Source: Prevotella sp. MA2016 (GTDB lineage: Bacteria > Bacteroidota > Bacteroidia > Bacteroidales > Bacteroidaceae). From it: 64,000 nt of DNA. The first letter of the stretch is position 1. Each line of letters starts with the position of its first letter. A model generated the notes under the pieces. The model saw only the letters and a program-made list of their open reading frames with translations. It did no database searches and was not told the origin of the DNA. The translations under genes were made by a program, and so were the position numbers. The DNA is taken from NCBI RefSeq assembly GCF_000619825.1, contig NZ_JHUW01000006.1, forward strand, positions 558,001 through 622,000. Direction: 5' to 3'. This document shows positions 45,984-53,983 of this stretch, one piece after another.

Positions 45984-46616
45984 TCAAATCTGTCCGCTCT
46001 CCACCATCAGCACCACACGCTCCGTCAGTCGGTCCACGCCCTGTGCATCGTATTCCTTTTTGAGCGATGCACCGAATCCCCAAGCAAACACCTGCCAGAA
46101 GCCTGCTCTCAGTGGTCCCATAAATGCCTTAATCATATCGTAACTGCTCGAATGGCATTCGCGGTCTATCAGCTTAATCAGTAGCTTACCCTGACTATAG
46201 GTCAGTTTCTTCATCTTGGGTTTATAGGTCTTGAATATGTCGGCCTCTACGCGCTTCATGTGTTCCGCCTTTTCCTGGTCTGTTTGCAGTGTCTCCAGAT
46301 ATTCGGTGGTCTCAATCAGCATCATGCGCGCTTCTTTAGCGATGGGCAGCACTTTCTTAACGTTTGTCACCAGTCGCATATACTGTTGCGCCTGTTTCTT
46401 GCTTTTGAAGGTCAGTTGTGGATATACGTACACGTTGTTCATCTCCATATACTGTATGCTGTCACCCTCGTGTAGTACCTTTCCTACCTTCACCGTTGGT
46501 ACAAACGTAGGCGAGTTCATCTCCGCCAGCACCTGCTCGGCGGTCAACTTCTGCTCCTCTTGTGCCTGGGCGCAAGAGGCTATCAGCGTCATTGCTATGA
46601 TAAACCCTTTTCTCAT
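45984..46616 (-). CDS. DUF4294-family secreted protein
   Basis: A 210-residue protein with a signal peptide (about 1-18, ending AQAQ). The region from about 55 to 205 fits the Bacteroidota family DUF4294: YVYPQLTFKSKKQAQQYMRLVTNVKK and LLIKLIDRECHSSSYD are its marks (split here by other residues). Function is unknown; periplasmic location is likely. It stands 76 bases upstream of dxs with its own promoter. Confidence 0.82.
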   Translation of the reverse strand: MRKGFIIAMTLIASCAQAQEEQKLTAEQVLAEMNSPTFVPTVKVGKVLHEGDSIQYMEMNNVYVYPQLTFKSKKQAQQYMRLVTNVKKVLPIAKEARMMLIETTEYLETLQTDQEKAEHMKRVEADIFKTYKPKMKKLTYSQGKLLIKLIDRECHSSSYDMIKAFMGPLRAGFWQVFAWGFGASLKKEYDAQGVDRLTERVVLMVESGQI

Positions 46617-46624
46617 TCCGGGTG

Positions 46625-46632
46625 CAAAATTA
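46625..46632 (-). promoter_or_regulatory. -7 box of the DUF4294 gene
   Basis: Minus strand TAATTTTG with only 8 bases to the ATG, again implying a very short or absent leader. Confidence 0.6.
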
Positions 46633-46706
46633 CTACTTTTTTGGTACGAATAGCAAAAGATTGCATGAAAAAAAGATAATATTAGATGATTTTCGCGTTT
46701 TTTTTG

Positions 46707-46714
46707 TATTTTTG
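46707..46714 (+). promoter_or_regulatory. -7 box of the helix-hairpin-helix gene
   Basis: TATTTTTG, 13 bases before the ATG at 46728. Confidence 0.62.
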
Positions 46715-46727
46715 CGCCGCTTAAAAA

Positions 46728-48587
46728 ATGAGATATAGACTAATGAGACTATTATTATTAAGCCTATTATGTTGGTCGGTGCTGGTTGGGCACGGACAGG
46801 AGAAACGGGCGTGGGAACCTTATCTGGAGCAGGTGCTGACGGTTGAGGATGCCGACGCTGGGACATGGCAGCATACTTATGACTTGTTGTGTGACCTGGA
46901 GCAGCATCCCATCAATATCAATACTGCCACGCGAGAAGAACTGGAAGCGCTACCTTTCCTCTCAGCGCAGCAGGTGGAAGAGTTGATGGTCTATCTGTAT
47001 CGTTACGGTCCTATGAAGTCTGCTGCTGAGTTGCGGATGTTAACAACGCTACTGCCCGTACAGCGCGAACTGCTTACCTACTTTATTTTTATTGGCGACG
47101 CTAAAACAAAACGCTATACTCACCATGAGCTGACGTTCACTACCAAGGTGCCTATGAGCGACGGGCACTGGTTTAGATACCAGTTGCAACATGGCGACCA
47201 GCTGACGGCAGGACTGGTAGCCGATCAGGATGCCGGCGAGCCCTTTTTTAAGGGACGTAACAGCTGGGGCTATGATTTCTATTCGCCTTATCTGCAGTTG
47301 AATCACTGTGGACGGATAGAGACGTTGGTGCTGGGTAATTTTAAGGTGAGCATGGGTATGGGACTGGTGATGAATAATAGCTTTGCATTAGGAAAACTGG
47401 CCATGCTCCAGAATCTGGGGCGCAGTACAAACACACTGCGAGCACATTCGTCGCGAACAGAAACTTACCTGCAGGGGGCGGGGGCAACCATCCGTCTGGC
47501 ACGAGGACTGCAAGCCACTGCCTTTGTATCGTATGCGCCGATGGATGCTACACTGAATGCCGATGGTACAGCGCGTACACTACTGACAACTGGTTATCAC
47601 CGAACGGCCTCAGAACTGGCAAAGAAGCATAACATGCATGCCTTGAAAACGGGCGGACAACTGAGATATCGGTCTAACGGACTGCGTCTGGGAATGAATA
47701 TGCTCTATACGTACTTAGACCGCCCGTTGCGCCCTAATACCAAGTTCCTGTACAATCTCTATAAACCACAAGGTAGCGACTATCTGAATGTAAGTGCCGA
47801 CTATGGTTACGCCAACAGCAGATGGGCGTTGAATGGTGAGACGGCTGTGGATGGGCATGGGCATTTGGCTACCATTAATAGTCTGAGTATGACCGCTGCA
47901 AACGGACTGACACTGATGGCACTCCAGCGATTCTATTCCTATCGTTATGTTGCGCTCGATGCCCAAAGCTATAGCGATGGTGGACATGTACAGAATGAGA
48001 GTGGTATATACGTAGGAGCCACCTGGCAACTTTCGTCACGATGGCAGCTGACAGGCTATGCTGACTATGCTTACTTCCCTTGGGTGAGATATCGACAGAA
48101 GTCGCAGTCGTGGTCGATGGACTACCTGCTGCAGGCTAACTATACCTCCGACCATTGGCAGTTGGCAGGCCGTTACCGGTTGAAAGCTGATGAGAACATA
48201 CATCGTATGCGATTGGCGTTAGCACACCAATGGGATTGTGGATTGGGACTGAAACTGCAATGTGATGGCAACTATCTTGCTAAAGAATATGACTGGGGTG
48301 GCATCGTGAGTGGACGACTCTCCTACGACTATAAATGGTTTCGAGCGCATGCGGGCGTTGCCTATTATCATGCCGATAATTATGACTGTAGGGTGTATGG
48401 CTATGAAAACGGACCGCTATACACCTACAACATGCAACAGTATTATGGCGAGGGCTTGCGCTATTGGCTGATGTTGCGTACCCAGATGAGCAGACATTTG
48501 CTGTTGGTTGCTAAGATTGGTAGGAGCAGCAGTGCCGACAAACCGGCAACGACGGATATGAACCTGCAAGTCAGATGCCTGCTATAA
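46728..48587 (+). CDS. Secreted helix-hairpin-helix protein with probable outer-membrane barrel
   Basis: A 619-residue protein: signal peptide about 1-23, a ComEA-like helix-hairpin-helix part (about 45-120; INTATREELEALPFLSAQQ is the hairpin) and then about 480 residues rich in alternating polar and aromatic residues (YRYQLQHGD, YGYANSRWAL, LGLKLQCDGNY) that look like an outer-membrane beta-barrel, ending QVRCLL. Such proteins are known in Bacteroidales without an assigned role. The hairpin could bind DNA, as ComEA does in transformation, but may be only a protein-binding relic. Its last 17 bases overlap the convergent glycosyltransferase gene. Confidence 0.82.
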   Translation: MRYRLMRLLLLSLLCWSVLVGHGQEKRAWEPYLEQVLTVEDADAGTWQHTYDLLCDLEQHPININTATREELEALPFLSAQQVEELMVYLYRYGPMKSAAELRMLTTLLPVQRELLTYFIFIGDAKTKRYTHHELTFTTKVPMSDGHWFRYQLQHGDQLTAGLVADQDAGEPFFKGRNSWGYDFYSPYLQLNHCGRIETLVLGNFKVSMGMGLVMNNSFALGKLAMLQNLGRSTNTLRAHSSRTETYLQGAGATIRLARGLQATAFVSYAPMDATLNADGTARTLLTTGYHRTASELAKKHNMHALKTGGQLRYRSNGLRLGMNMLYTYLDRPLRPNTKFLYNLYKPQGSDYLNVSADYGYANSRWALNGETAVDGHGHLATINSLSMTAANGLTLMALQRFYSYRYVALDAQSYSDGGHVQNESGIYVGATWQLSSRWQLTGYADYAYFPWVRYRQKSQSWSMDYLLQANYTSDHWQLAGRYRLKADENIHRMRLALAHQWDCGLGLKLQCDGNYLAKEYDWGGIVSGRLSYDYKWFRAHAGVAYYHADNYDCRVYGYENGPLYTYNMQQYYGEGLRYWLMLRTQMSRHLLLVAKIGRSSSADKPATTDMNLQVRCLL

Positions 48588-49713
48588 GTTGCTGATAAAG
48601 CGCATAGACCTGACCTGCAACATCGTTACCGTCGAAACGGCGGATATAATCGAGACTGCGACGGATGCGCTCTTGCCTGTCGGCTGCTCCCTTGAGCGAC
48701 TGACGAATGGCATGGGCCATGCCTTCGGTATCATCGGGGGAGACATACAGACTGTCTGGTCCGCCTGCTTCTTCTAGACAGCTGCCTGTGCAGGCTACAA
48801 CGGGCAGACCGCAGCGAATGGCCTCGATGATGGGGATTCCAAAACCTTCATAGAAACTGGGATAGACAAAGGCCTCGGCTTCGTGATACAGAATGTTGAG
48901 TTGTTCGTCGGGAACACCATGCAAGAAATGCACACGATGCCCAAGTCCACTCTTAATGGCCTCCTGCTCTACCTGTTTGGAATAGGCTGTCGACTTGCCT
49001 ACAGCCACCAGATGGATGGCGCTAGGCAGATGGGCCAGTGCGCGAACAGCCAAACGGATATTCTTGCGCGCCTCGATAGAGCCTACGCTGAGTATAAAAG
49101 GCATGGTGAGGCCATATTGACGGCGCACCTGGGCGATGGCATCCGCAGACACCTGATTGTGAAAACGTGAGGCATGAGCCTGGTAGATGAGTGATATCTT
49201 ATCGGGTGAGATGGCTTGACCGCCATAATAGAGAATATCGCGCTTTGTGCATTCGCTGATAGCGATAATATGATCAGCCTCCTTAAGTGTCTGACGGAAC
49301 TTCCAGGTGTAGAGCTTGACATCGATGGGGTGATAGAACTCAGGATGGCGCAGGAATATCAGATCGTGGATGGTGACAACGGTCTTGATGCCGCTCCGCT
49401 TGATGCCAATAGGCAACTCGCCCGAAAGACCATGGTAGAGTTGAACGCCATCGCGCTGCAGATCTCTGACAATGCCATAGCTGCGCCAGAAGGCACCAGG
49501 CATGATAGAAGAACGAGGTGTGAGAAGACTTACATTGCTGGGCCCCAGCACCTGCGACCGAAACTCAGCACACCCTTCGTCGGGGGCATATAGACGCAAG
49601 GAGAGAGGGTAGGCTGAGAGGTCGGAAACCAAGGTTCGACCATATGACCCCAGACCTGTGCCGTTGCGCACGATACGCTTGGCATCGAAACCGATGATGG
49701 GAGTAGCACTCAT
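48571..49713 (-). CDS. Glycosyltransferase family 4
   Basis: A 380-residue GT-B enzyme of the kind that adds mannose or a related sugar to a lipid-linked glycan. N-terminal acceptor domain from FDAKRIVRNGTGLGSYGR; the GT4 donor signature is SVGSIEARKN (about 205-214) and the C-terminal EAFVYPSFYEGFGIPIIEA (about 268-286) with the E-x7-E pair. Its start overlaps the gtrA stop by 4 bases. The neighbourhood suggests LPS or capsule assembly. Confidence 0.92.
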   Translation of the reverse strand: MSATPIIGFDAKRIVRNGTGLGSYGRTLVSDLSAYPLSLRLYAPDEGCAEFRSQVLGPSNVSLLTPRSSIMPGAFWRSYGIVRDLQRDGVQLYHGLSGELPIGIKRSGIKTVVTIHDLIFLRHPEFYHPIDVKLYTWKFRQTLKEADHIIAISECTKRDILYYGGQAISPDKISLIYQAHASRFHNQVSADAIAQVRRQYGLTMPFILSVGSIEARKNIRLAVRALAHLPSAIHLVAVGKSTAYSKQVEQEAIKSGLGHRVHFLHGVPDEQLNILYHEAEAFVYPSFYEGFGIPIIEAIRCGLPVVACTGSCLEEAGGPDSLYVSPDDTEGMAHAIRQSLKGAADRQERIRRSLDYIRRFDGNDVAGQVYALYQQLIAGI

Positions 49714-50093
49714 GAGCGGGAGAAATGTTTAAAAACGTAACGCACTACCAGGAAATTGACTGGCACCGAAATGCAGAAAACAGCAAATGGAGCCAGTGCA
49801 CGAGAAACGCCTAGTGACAGGAATCCATTAAACAGCGCTAGCTGCAAACAGTAGTTGAAGGCATGGGCTGAGGCAAAACCGGCACCATTGCTCACAGACG
49901 TGTGTTTGCGGAAGGTGAAAGTTGCTGAGAGTAGATAATTGGCTACGAAACTGATGACATAGCCTATTGTGAAAGCGATATTGACAGACATCCAGCGCTG
50001 AAGTAGCCAATAGACACCATAATGGATGCCTACAGCTATCACACCGACGATGCCGAAGCGAAAAATCTCACCTAATGTTTGTTTTTTATGCAT
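49710..50093 (-). CDS. GtrA-family membrane protein
   Basis: A small (127-residue) four-helix membrane protein of the GtrA/DPMS type, thought to help flip or present polyprenyl-linked sugars. RFGIVGVIAVGIHYGVYWLL starts the first helix and NYLLSATFTFR is the family mark. Start is the ATG at 50093; an in-frame TTG upstream overlaps the promoter. It lies directly before the GT4 gene. A GT2 gene that would normally partner it is broken next door at 50220. Confidence 0.9.
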   Translation of the reverse strand: MHKKQTLGEIFRFGIVGVIAVGIHYGVYWLLQRWMSVNIAFTIGYVISFVANYLLSATFTFRKHTSVSNGAGFASAHAFNYCLQLALFNGFLSLGVSRALAPFAVFCISVPVNFLVVRYVFKHFSRS

Positions 50094-50111
50094 GAAAAGC
50101 AAATTTTTCTG

Positions 50112-50119
50112 CAAAGGTA
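50112..50119 (-). promoter_or_regulatory. -7 box of the gtrA-GT4 operon
   Basis: Minus strand TACCTTTG, 18 bases before the ATG at 50093. Confidence 0.65.
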
Positions 50120-50141
50120 CGAATTATTTGTTGTTTTTTTG

Positions 50142-50149
50142 TATATTTG
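50142..50149 (+). promoter_or_regulatory. -7 box of the broken GT2 gene
   Basis: TATATTTG on the plus strand, 70 bases before the remnant start. It indicates that the remnant was once an expressed gene. Confidence 0.5.
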
Positions 50150-50219
50150 CCTACAAAATAACTAATTTGAAAGCGATTTGTGTCGCACTTTTAATTTTTT
50201 GACCTAATAAGATCTGATT

Positions 50220-50363
50220 ATGATTGACTCTATGAAAACAGTCACGATCATCTTGCCTGCCTATAATGAGGAGGCTTCGTTCGATCTGATGAAGGAGCGG
50301 ATGCAGCAGGTGATGAAACAAAATCCTGGTTATAATTGGGAGTTTCTGATGGTAGAAGATGGA
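50220..50363 (+). pseudogene. N-terminal remnant of a GT2 glycosyltransferase
   Basis: The first 48 residues (TVTIILPAYNEEASFDLMK, then WEFLMVEDG) are a clear GT2 start including the DxD-approach strand, after which similarity stops dead. The reading frame runs on for another 30 codons through sequence that belongs to another gene on the opposite strand. The protein has lost its whole catalytic core. Start may be the ATG at 50220 or at 50232. Confidence 0.82.
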
Positions 50364-50378
50364 GTAGTCCAGATCGAA

Positions 50379-50498
50379 CTTACCCTTGAGCCAGATACGC
50401 AACCAGGGTATCAGTGCCATGATAAGCCATACCAGAAACACCGTCCGGAAATCTGAGAGATAATGCCTGAGCTTGTTGACTATTGTAGATTGTTTCAT
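50379..50498 (-). pseudogene. N-terminal remnant of a membrane protein
   Basis: On the minus strand, an ATG at 50498 preceded by a -7 box opens a frame for about 40 plausible residues with one membrane helix (TVFLVWLIMALIPWLRIWL), then continues as the antisense of the GT2 remnant. I do not recognise the family; large polytopic glycosyltransferases often start like this. Its 3' part is gone. Confidence 0.7.
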
Positions 50499-50522
50499 GA
50501 TTAAAAAGGTAATATTTTAGTG

Positions 50523-50530
50523 CAAAGATA
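50523..50530 (-). promoter_or_regulatory. -7 box of the broken membrane-protein gene
   Basis: Minus strand TATCTTTG, 25 bases before the remnant ATG at 50498. Confidence 0.6.
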
Positions 50531-50572
50531 TAAAAAACTATGATTGTATGGCATAAAAAGCTAAAAATATTG

Positions 50573-50580
50573 TAACTTTG
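50573..50580 (+). promoter_or_regulatory. -7 box of the aminotransferase-licC-licD operon
   Basis: TAACTTTG, 10 bases before the first ATG at 50591; the leader would be only a few bases. Confidence 0.65.
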
Positions 50581-50590
50581 CACCCAAATA

Positions 50591-51649
50591 ATGACGATTA
50601 TGGAGAAGGAAATGAATTTTCTGGATCGAAATGAATTTAATTTCGAACCCAGTGAGAAGGTTGTAGAAGCGATCCGCAATTTTGACCCCAAAACACTTTG
50701 CTTCTATACACGCATCTACGATCAGGGCAAAAAAAGCGTCGTATCCGTAAAACTCAGCGAGATTTACGGTGTGGCAGAAGAGCAGGTGCTATTGGCCTAC
50801 GGTGGTGAAGACATCCTGAAAAATGCCATTCATTACTATCTGATGAAGGGCGACAACAAGAAGATACTCATACCCGAATACTCATGGTGGTATTATAATA
50901 AAGTGGCCAGCGAATGCTATGGCACATTTGAGATGTATCCACTGCACGAACAGGAGGATACCTTCGCTTATGATGTTGACGAGGTGATAGAATACACCAA
51001 CCGCATCCATCCCAGAATGCTACTGTTGGCATCGCCTAACAATCCAACGGGCAACTGCTTGACGCCTGAGGAGATAGGACGTATCATGGAGAATATCCCT
51101 GACGACACCATGGTGCTGATTGATGAGGCTTATGCCAGCTTTATCACCAGTGATACTGACTATATTGCACCTTTGGTTAATAAGTACAGAAATCTGATTA
51201 TCTCGCGCACTCTGTCGAAATTCTACGGACTGCCCGGACTGCGCTGCGGATTCGGTTTTATCGGAGCCGGTCATGACCACTTTGTGAGCTATATCAACAA
51301 GTATTTGGGTTACAACCGATTCTCAGAGGCGGTGGCTCTGGCTGCATTGGACAGCGACGACCACTACCGCCACGTGGCCGACGATATGGAATGGGGGCGC
51401 CAGCTCTACCAGAAGGCACTAGGCGACAAACCTGGATTCAAAGTCTATAAGAGTGTGGCCAACTTTATCCTCATCAAATATCCTGTGGAGATAAAGGAAG
51501 CCCTGCAGAAGGCACTGGCCGACCAGAACTACAAGATTAAATTCATGAGCGACAAGGGACTGGAGCAGTGCGTGCGTATCACACTGGGACGCAGAGAGCA
51601 GACGCAGGTTGTGGTGGATACGATACTGAGAGTGCTTAATAATAATTGA
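50591..51649 (+). CDS. PLP-dependent class I/II aminotransferase-fold enzyme (HisC/CobD-like)
   Basis: A 352-residue fold-type I PLP enzyme. SPNNPTGNC (about 150-158), LIDEAYASF and SRTLSKFYGLPGLRCGF with PLP lysine K210 place it in the histidinol-phosphate aminotransferase group; the C-terminal Arg is in CVRITLG. No his gene is near, and the partners are a LicC-like cytidylyltransferase and LicD, so histidine synthesis is unlikely. The related CobD enzymes decarboxylate phosphothreonine or phosphoserine; making an aminoalcohol phosphate for the next two genes would fit, but a transamination role cannot be excluded. Confidence 0.9.
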   Translation: MTIMEKEMNFLDRNEFNFEPSEKVVEAIRNFDPKTLCFYTRIYDQGKKSVVSVKLSEIYGVAEEQVLLAYGGEDILKNAIHYYLMKGDNKKILIPEYSWWYYNKVASECYGTFEMYPLHEQEDTFAYDVDEVIEYTNRIHPRMLLLASPNNPTGNCLTPEEIGRIMENIPDDTMVLIDEAYASFITSDTDYIAPLVNKYRNLIISRTLSKFYGLPGLRCGFGFIGAGHDHFVSYINKYLGYNRFSEAVALAALDSDDHYRHVADDMEWGRQLYQKALGDKPGFKVYKSVANFILIKYPVEIKEALQKALADQNYKIKFMSDKGLEQCVRITLGRREQTQVVVDTILRVLNNN

Positions 51650-51672
51650 TAATTGACAATTGATAATTGATG
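51646..51672 (+). repeat. ATTGATA/ATTGACA tandem linker
   Basis: A short run of near-identical AATTGAT units fills the gap between the aminotransferase stop and the cytidylyltransferase ATG. Similar linkers occur at 19659 and 35890. Confidence 0.6.
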
Positions 51673-52398
51673 ATAGGTGTGATATTGGCGGCGGGGATGG
51701 CCAAGAGGCTGCGACCGCTTACTGACGAGAAACCAAAGTGCCTGCTGGAGGTGGGTGGCAAAACGCTGTTACAGCGCACCATCGACGCGATGATTGGTGT
51801 CGGCATCCAGGAGTTTGTGGTTGTAACAGGCTACCGCTCAGAGATGATTCGAGATTTCATCACTGTGCATTATCCAGGCTACACTGTTCACTTTATCGAC
51901 AATACCGATTATGCACATAATAACAATATCTACTCATTGTGGTTGGCCGGACAGGTAGTGCGCGGACATGAGTTCCTGTTGATGGATAGCGATATCCTGT
52001 GCGACCCACAGACGGTGGCTGAAATAGCAAGTCAGCAAGAGTCGGCTTTGGCACTGAATCGTCATGAACTGGGCGAGGAGGAGATGAAGATTATCGTGGA
52101 TAACGACTTCTACGTGGCTGAGATTAGCAAGACCTGCAGCGTGAGCGCAGCTATTGGCGAGAGTGTAGGTATTGAGAAGATTACAGCAGCATATAGCGAA
52201 GCCCTGTATCGTGAATTGGACCTGATGATAGAGAAGGAAGGACTGATAGATATCTTCTATGAGCGTGCCTTTGAGCGACTGATTCCTCAGGGTCACACCT
52301 TTAAGGTAGTAGATACCACACGTTTCTTTTCATACGAGCTGGACACACCAGAGGATTTTGAGCATGCACAGCATGCCATCCCACAACATCTGTTATAA
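51670..52398 (+). CDS. LicC-like nucleotidyltransferase
   Basis: A 242-residue NTP_transferase. The nucleotide loop LAAGMAKRLRPLT with EKPK is at about 6-23; DSDILCD (about 101-107) and an acidic residue near 216 would hold magnesium. The closest activities by family are LicC (CTP:phosphocholine cytidylyltransferase) and PntC-type phosphonate cytidylyltransferases; here it would activate the product of the upstream PLP enzyme. Start is the ATG at 51670, after an in-frame TTG. licD follows after 2 bases. Confidence 0.88.
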   Translation: MIGVILAAGMAKRLRPLTDEKPKCLLEVGGKTLLQRTIDAMIGVGIQEFVVVTGYRSEMIRDFITVHYPGYTVHFIDNTDYAHNNNIYSLWLAGQVVRGHEFLLMDSDILCDPQTVAEIASQQESALALNRHELGEEEMKIIVDNDFYVAEISKTCSVSAAIGESVGIEKITAAYSEALYRELDLMIEKEGLIDIFYERAFERLIPQGHTFKVVDTTRFFSYELDTPEDFEHAQHAIPQHLL

Positions 52399-52400
52399 CT

Positions 52401-53210
52401 ATGGCAAATTACGATATCGACTTGTTACATCAGCGCATCCTGCGCATTTTGCTGGCTATTGACGCCTGCTGCCGTGAGTATGGATTGCGTTATTATATCT
52501 GGGCAGGCACTCAGCTCGGGGCTGTGCGCCACAAAGGTTTCATTCCTTGGGATGATGATATCGACATAGCCATGCCCCGACCTGACTACGAGCAGCTGAT
52601 AATGCATTCGCAAGAGTGGCTGGAGAAGCCATTCGAACTGGTTTGTGCTGAGAACGATACCACTTACCCCTTGCCTTTTGGTAAGGTGCAGGATGCTTCT
52701 ACCACACTGATAGAACGCACACACCTGCATTATTTAGGAGGTATTTATATCGATGTGTTTCCCATTGATGGCGTACCCAATGGATGGCTGGCGCGCAAAT
52801 GGCAGTTTGCTGCCTATGAATACTGGAAGCGCGTGCTGTATCTCATTCATCGCGATCCTTATAAGCATGGGCATGGTCCCTCGTCATGGGTGCCACTGTT
52901 GTGCCGCTGTCTCTACTCGATGGCCGGTGTGCAGCGCAAGATACGAAAGCTACTGCTGAAGTATGATTACGATCGCTCGGCACTGGTGGCCGACTATGAT
53001 GATGGTGAACGTGGTGCTATGCAGAAAGAAATCTTGGGCACCCCGTCTCCCTACAGCTTTGAGGGAAAACAGGTGATGGGGGTGGCTCAATATGACACCT
53101 ATCTATCTAACAAATATGGCAGCTACATGGTGATACCAGATGGTGATCACCAGCGTCAGCATAATTTCCATGTGTTAGATCTGGATAAGCCCTACACGGA
53201 AATTGGATAG
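52401..53210 (+). CDS. LicD-family phosphotransferase
   Basis: A 269-residue member of the LicD family that moves phosphocholine or a similar alcohol phosphate from a CDP carrier to a surface sugar. The family core is YYIWAGTQLGAVRHKGFIPW followed by DDDID, near residues 31-55. A predicted soluble protein, working at the cytoplasmic face. Last gene of the operon; its stop touches the stop of the convergent kinase gene with no spacer and no hairpin. Confidence 0.92.
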   Translation: MANYDIDLLHQRILRILLAIDACCREYGLRYYIWAGTQLGAVRHKGFIPWDDDIDIAMPRPDYEQLIMHSQEWLEKPFELVCAENDTTYPLPFGKVQDASTTLIERTHLHYLGGIYIDVFPIDGVPNGWLARKWQFAAYEYWKRVLYLIHRDPYKHGHGPSSWVPLLCRCLYSMAGVQRKIRKLLLKYDYDRSALVADYDDGERGAMQKEILGTPSPYSFEGKQVMGVAQYDTYLSNKYGSYMVIPDGDHQRQHNFHVLDLDKPYTEIG

Positions 53211-53975
53211 TTATAATTCCAATTTGAATTCTATTTCACGTTTTTTCTGGTACCGCTGCCAGAACTCGGCACGCGCTTTCATTGTGATGGCCGTGCATGT
53301 AGCAGGGTCGAAATGGCGCGCACGGGCATATTCCTCTACCAATAGTTGGATGAACGCCTTGGGGCCCCATAAGCGACAGAAACTTTTGCACCCTTCCTGC
53401 ATGTTGACAGCACCAAAGCGCATGCGGTTGATATCTACCGATGAGAAATGGTAGGTGCCGTTGGCATCGATATCCCATAGGATATTGCCTGGTGAATAGT
53501 CGAGATGCAGCACCTCGTGATCATGCATATAGGCGGTGTATCTGGCCAGAGCTTTTGCCAAGGGGTCATAGACATCCGGAGTGGCGTCGCCTAGCTCGTA
53601 GAGCAGATGGCGATAGGGGCATTGCCGACTGATAAAATAGCTATGCTGAAGAAGTCCGGCGGCATTGCGATATTCGATATAGGCCACGGCCTCAGGCGTC
53701 TCAATCCCTTTGGCCAGCAGAATGGCTGGATAGGTGAAAGCGCGCACCCCTTTGGGCTTGCGGATACCCGATGAGTATATCAGATTATTCAGCAGACGTG
53801 GTTTCTGAAATCGTTTCACGTTGAGCTGTGTGCCATCCTCGGCTTCGAAGAGTTTAATGAGATTTCGGCGACCGCCATAGATATAGGTCCCTTCTTGTTC
53901 CATGATGGCTGGTATCTGCAGGATGTAATTGCGCAGATACTCATATTTGGGGTTGATGAATACTTTCTTTTTCAT
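53211..53975 (-). CDS. WaaP/InaA-like LPS core kinase
   Basis: A 254-residue protein-kinase-fold enzyme of the Kdo/WaaP type that would phosphorylate sugar in the inner core of LPS. The kinase loop HLDYSPGNIL (about 158-167) has the catalytic Asp and Asn, and SSVDINRMRF is the following metal-binding segment. An early KRFQKP supplies the ATP lysine. It is 8 bases after the LpxL-like gene, so the pair is co-transcribed. Confidence 0.88.
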   Translation of the reverse strand: MKKKVFINPKYEYLRNYILQIPAIMEQEGTYIYGGRRNLIKLFEAEDGTQLNVKRFQKPRLLNNLIYSSGIRKPKGVRAFTYPAILLAKGIETPEAVAYIEYRNAAGLLQHSYFISRQCPYRHLLYELGDATPDVYDPLAKALARYTAYMHDHEVLHLDYSPGNILWDIDANGTYHFSSVDINRMRFGAVNMQEGCKSFCRLWGPKAFIQLLVEEYARARHFDPATCTAITMKARAEFWQRYQKKREIEFKLEL

Positions 53976-53983
53976 GATGCTCG

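Noticed and set aside
50364..50456. A 78-residue functional protein from the GT2 remnant
   Set aside because: The last 30 codons are antisense to another gene fragment and show no protein-like pattern.
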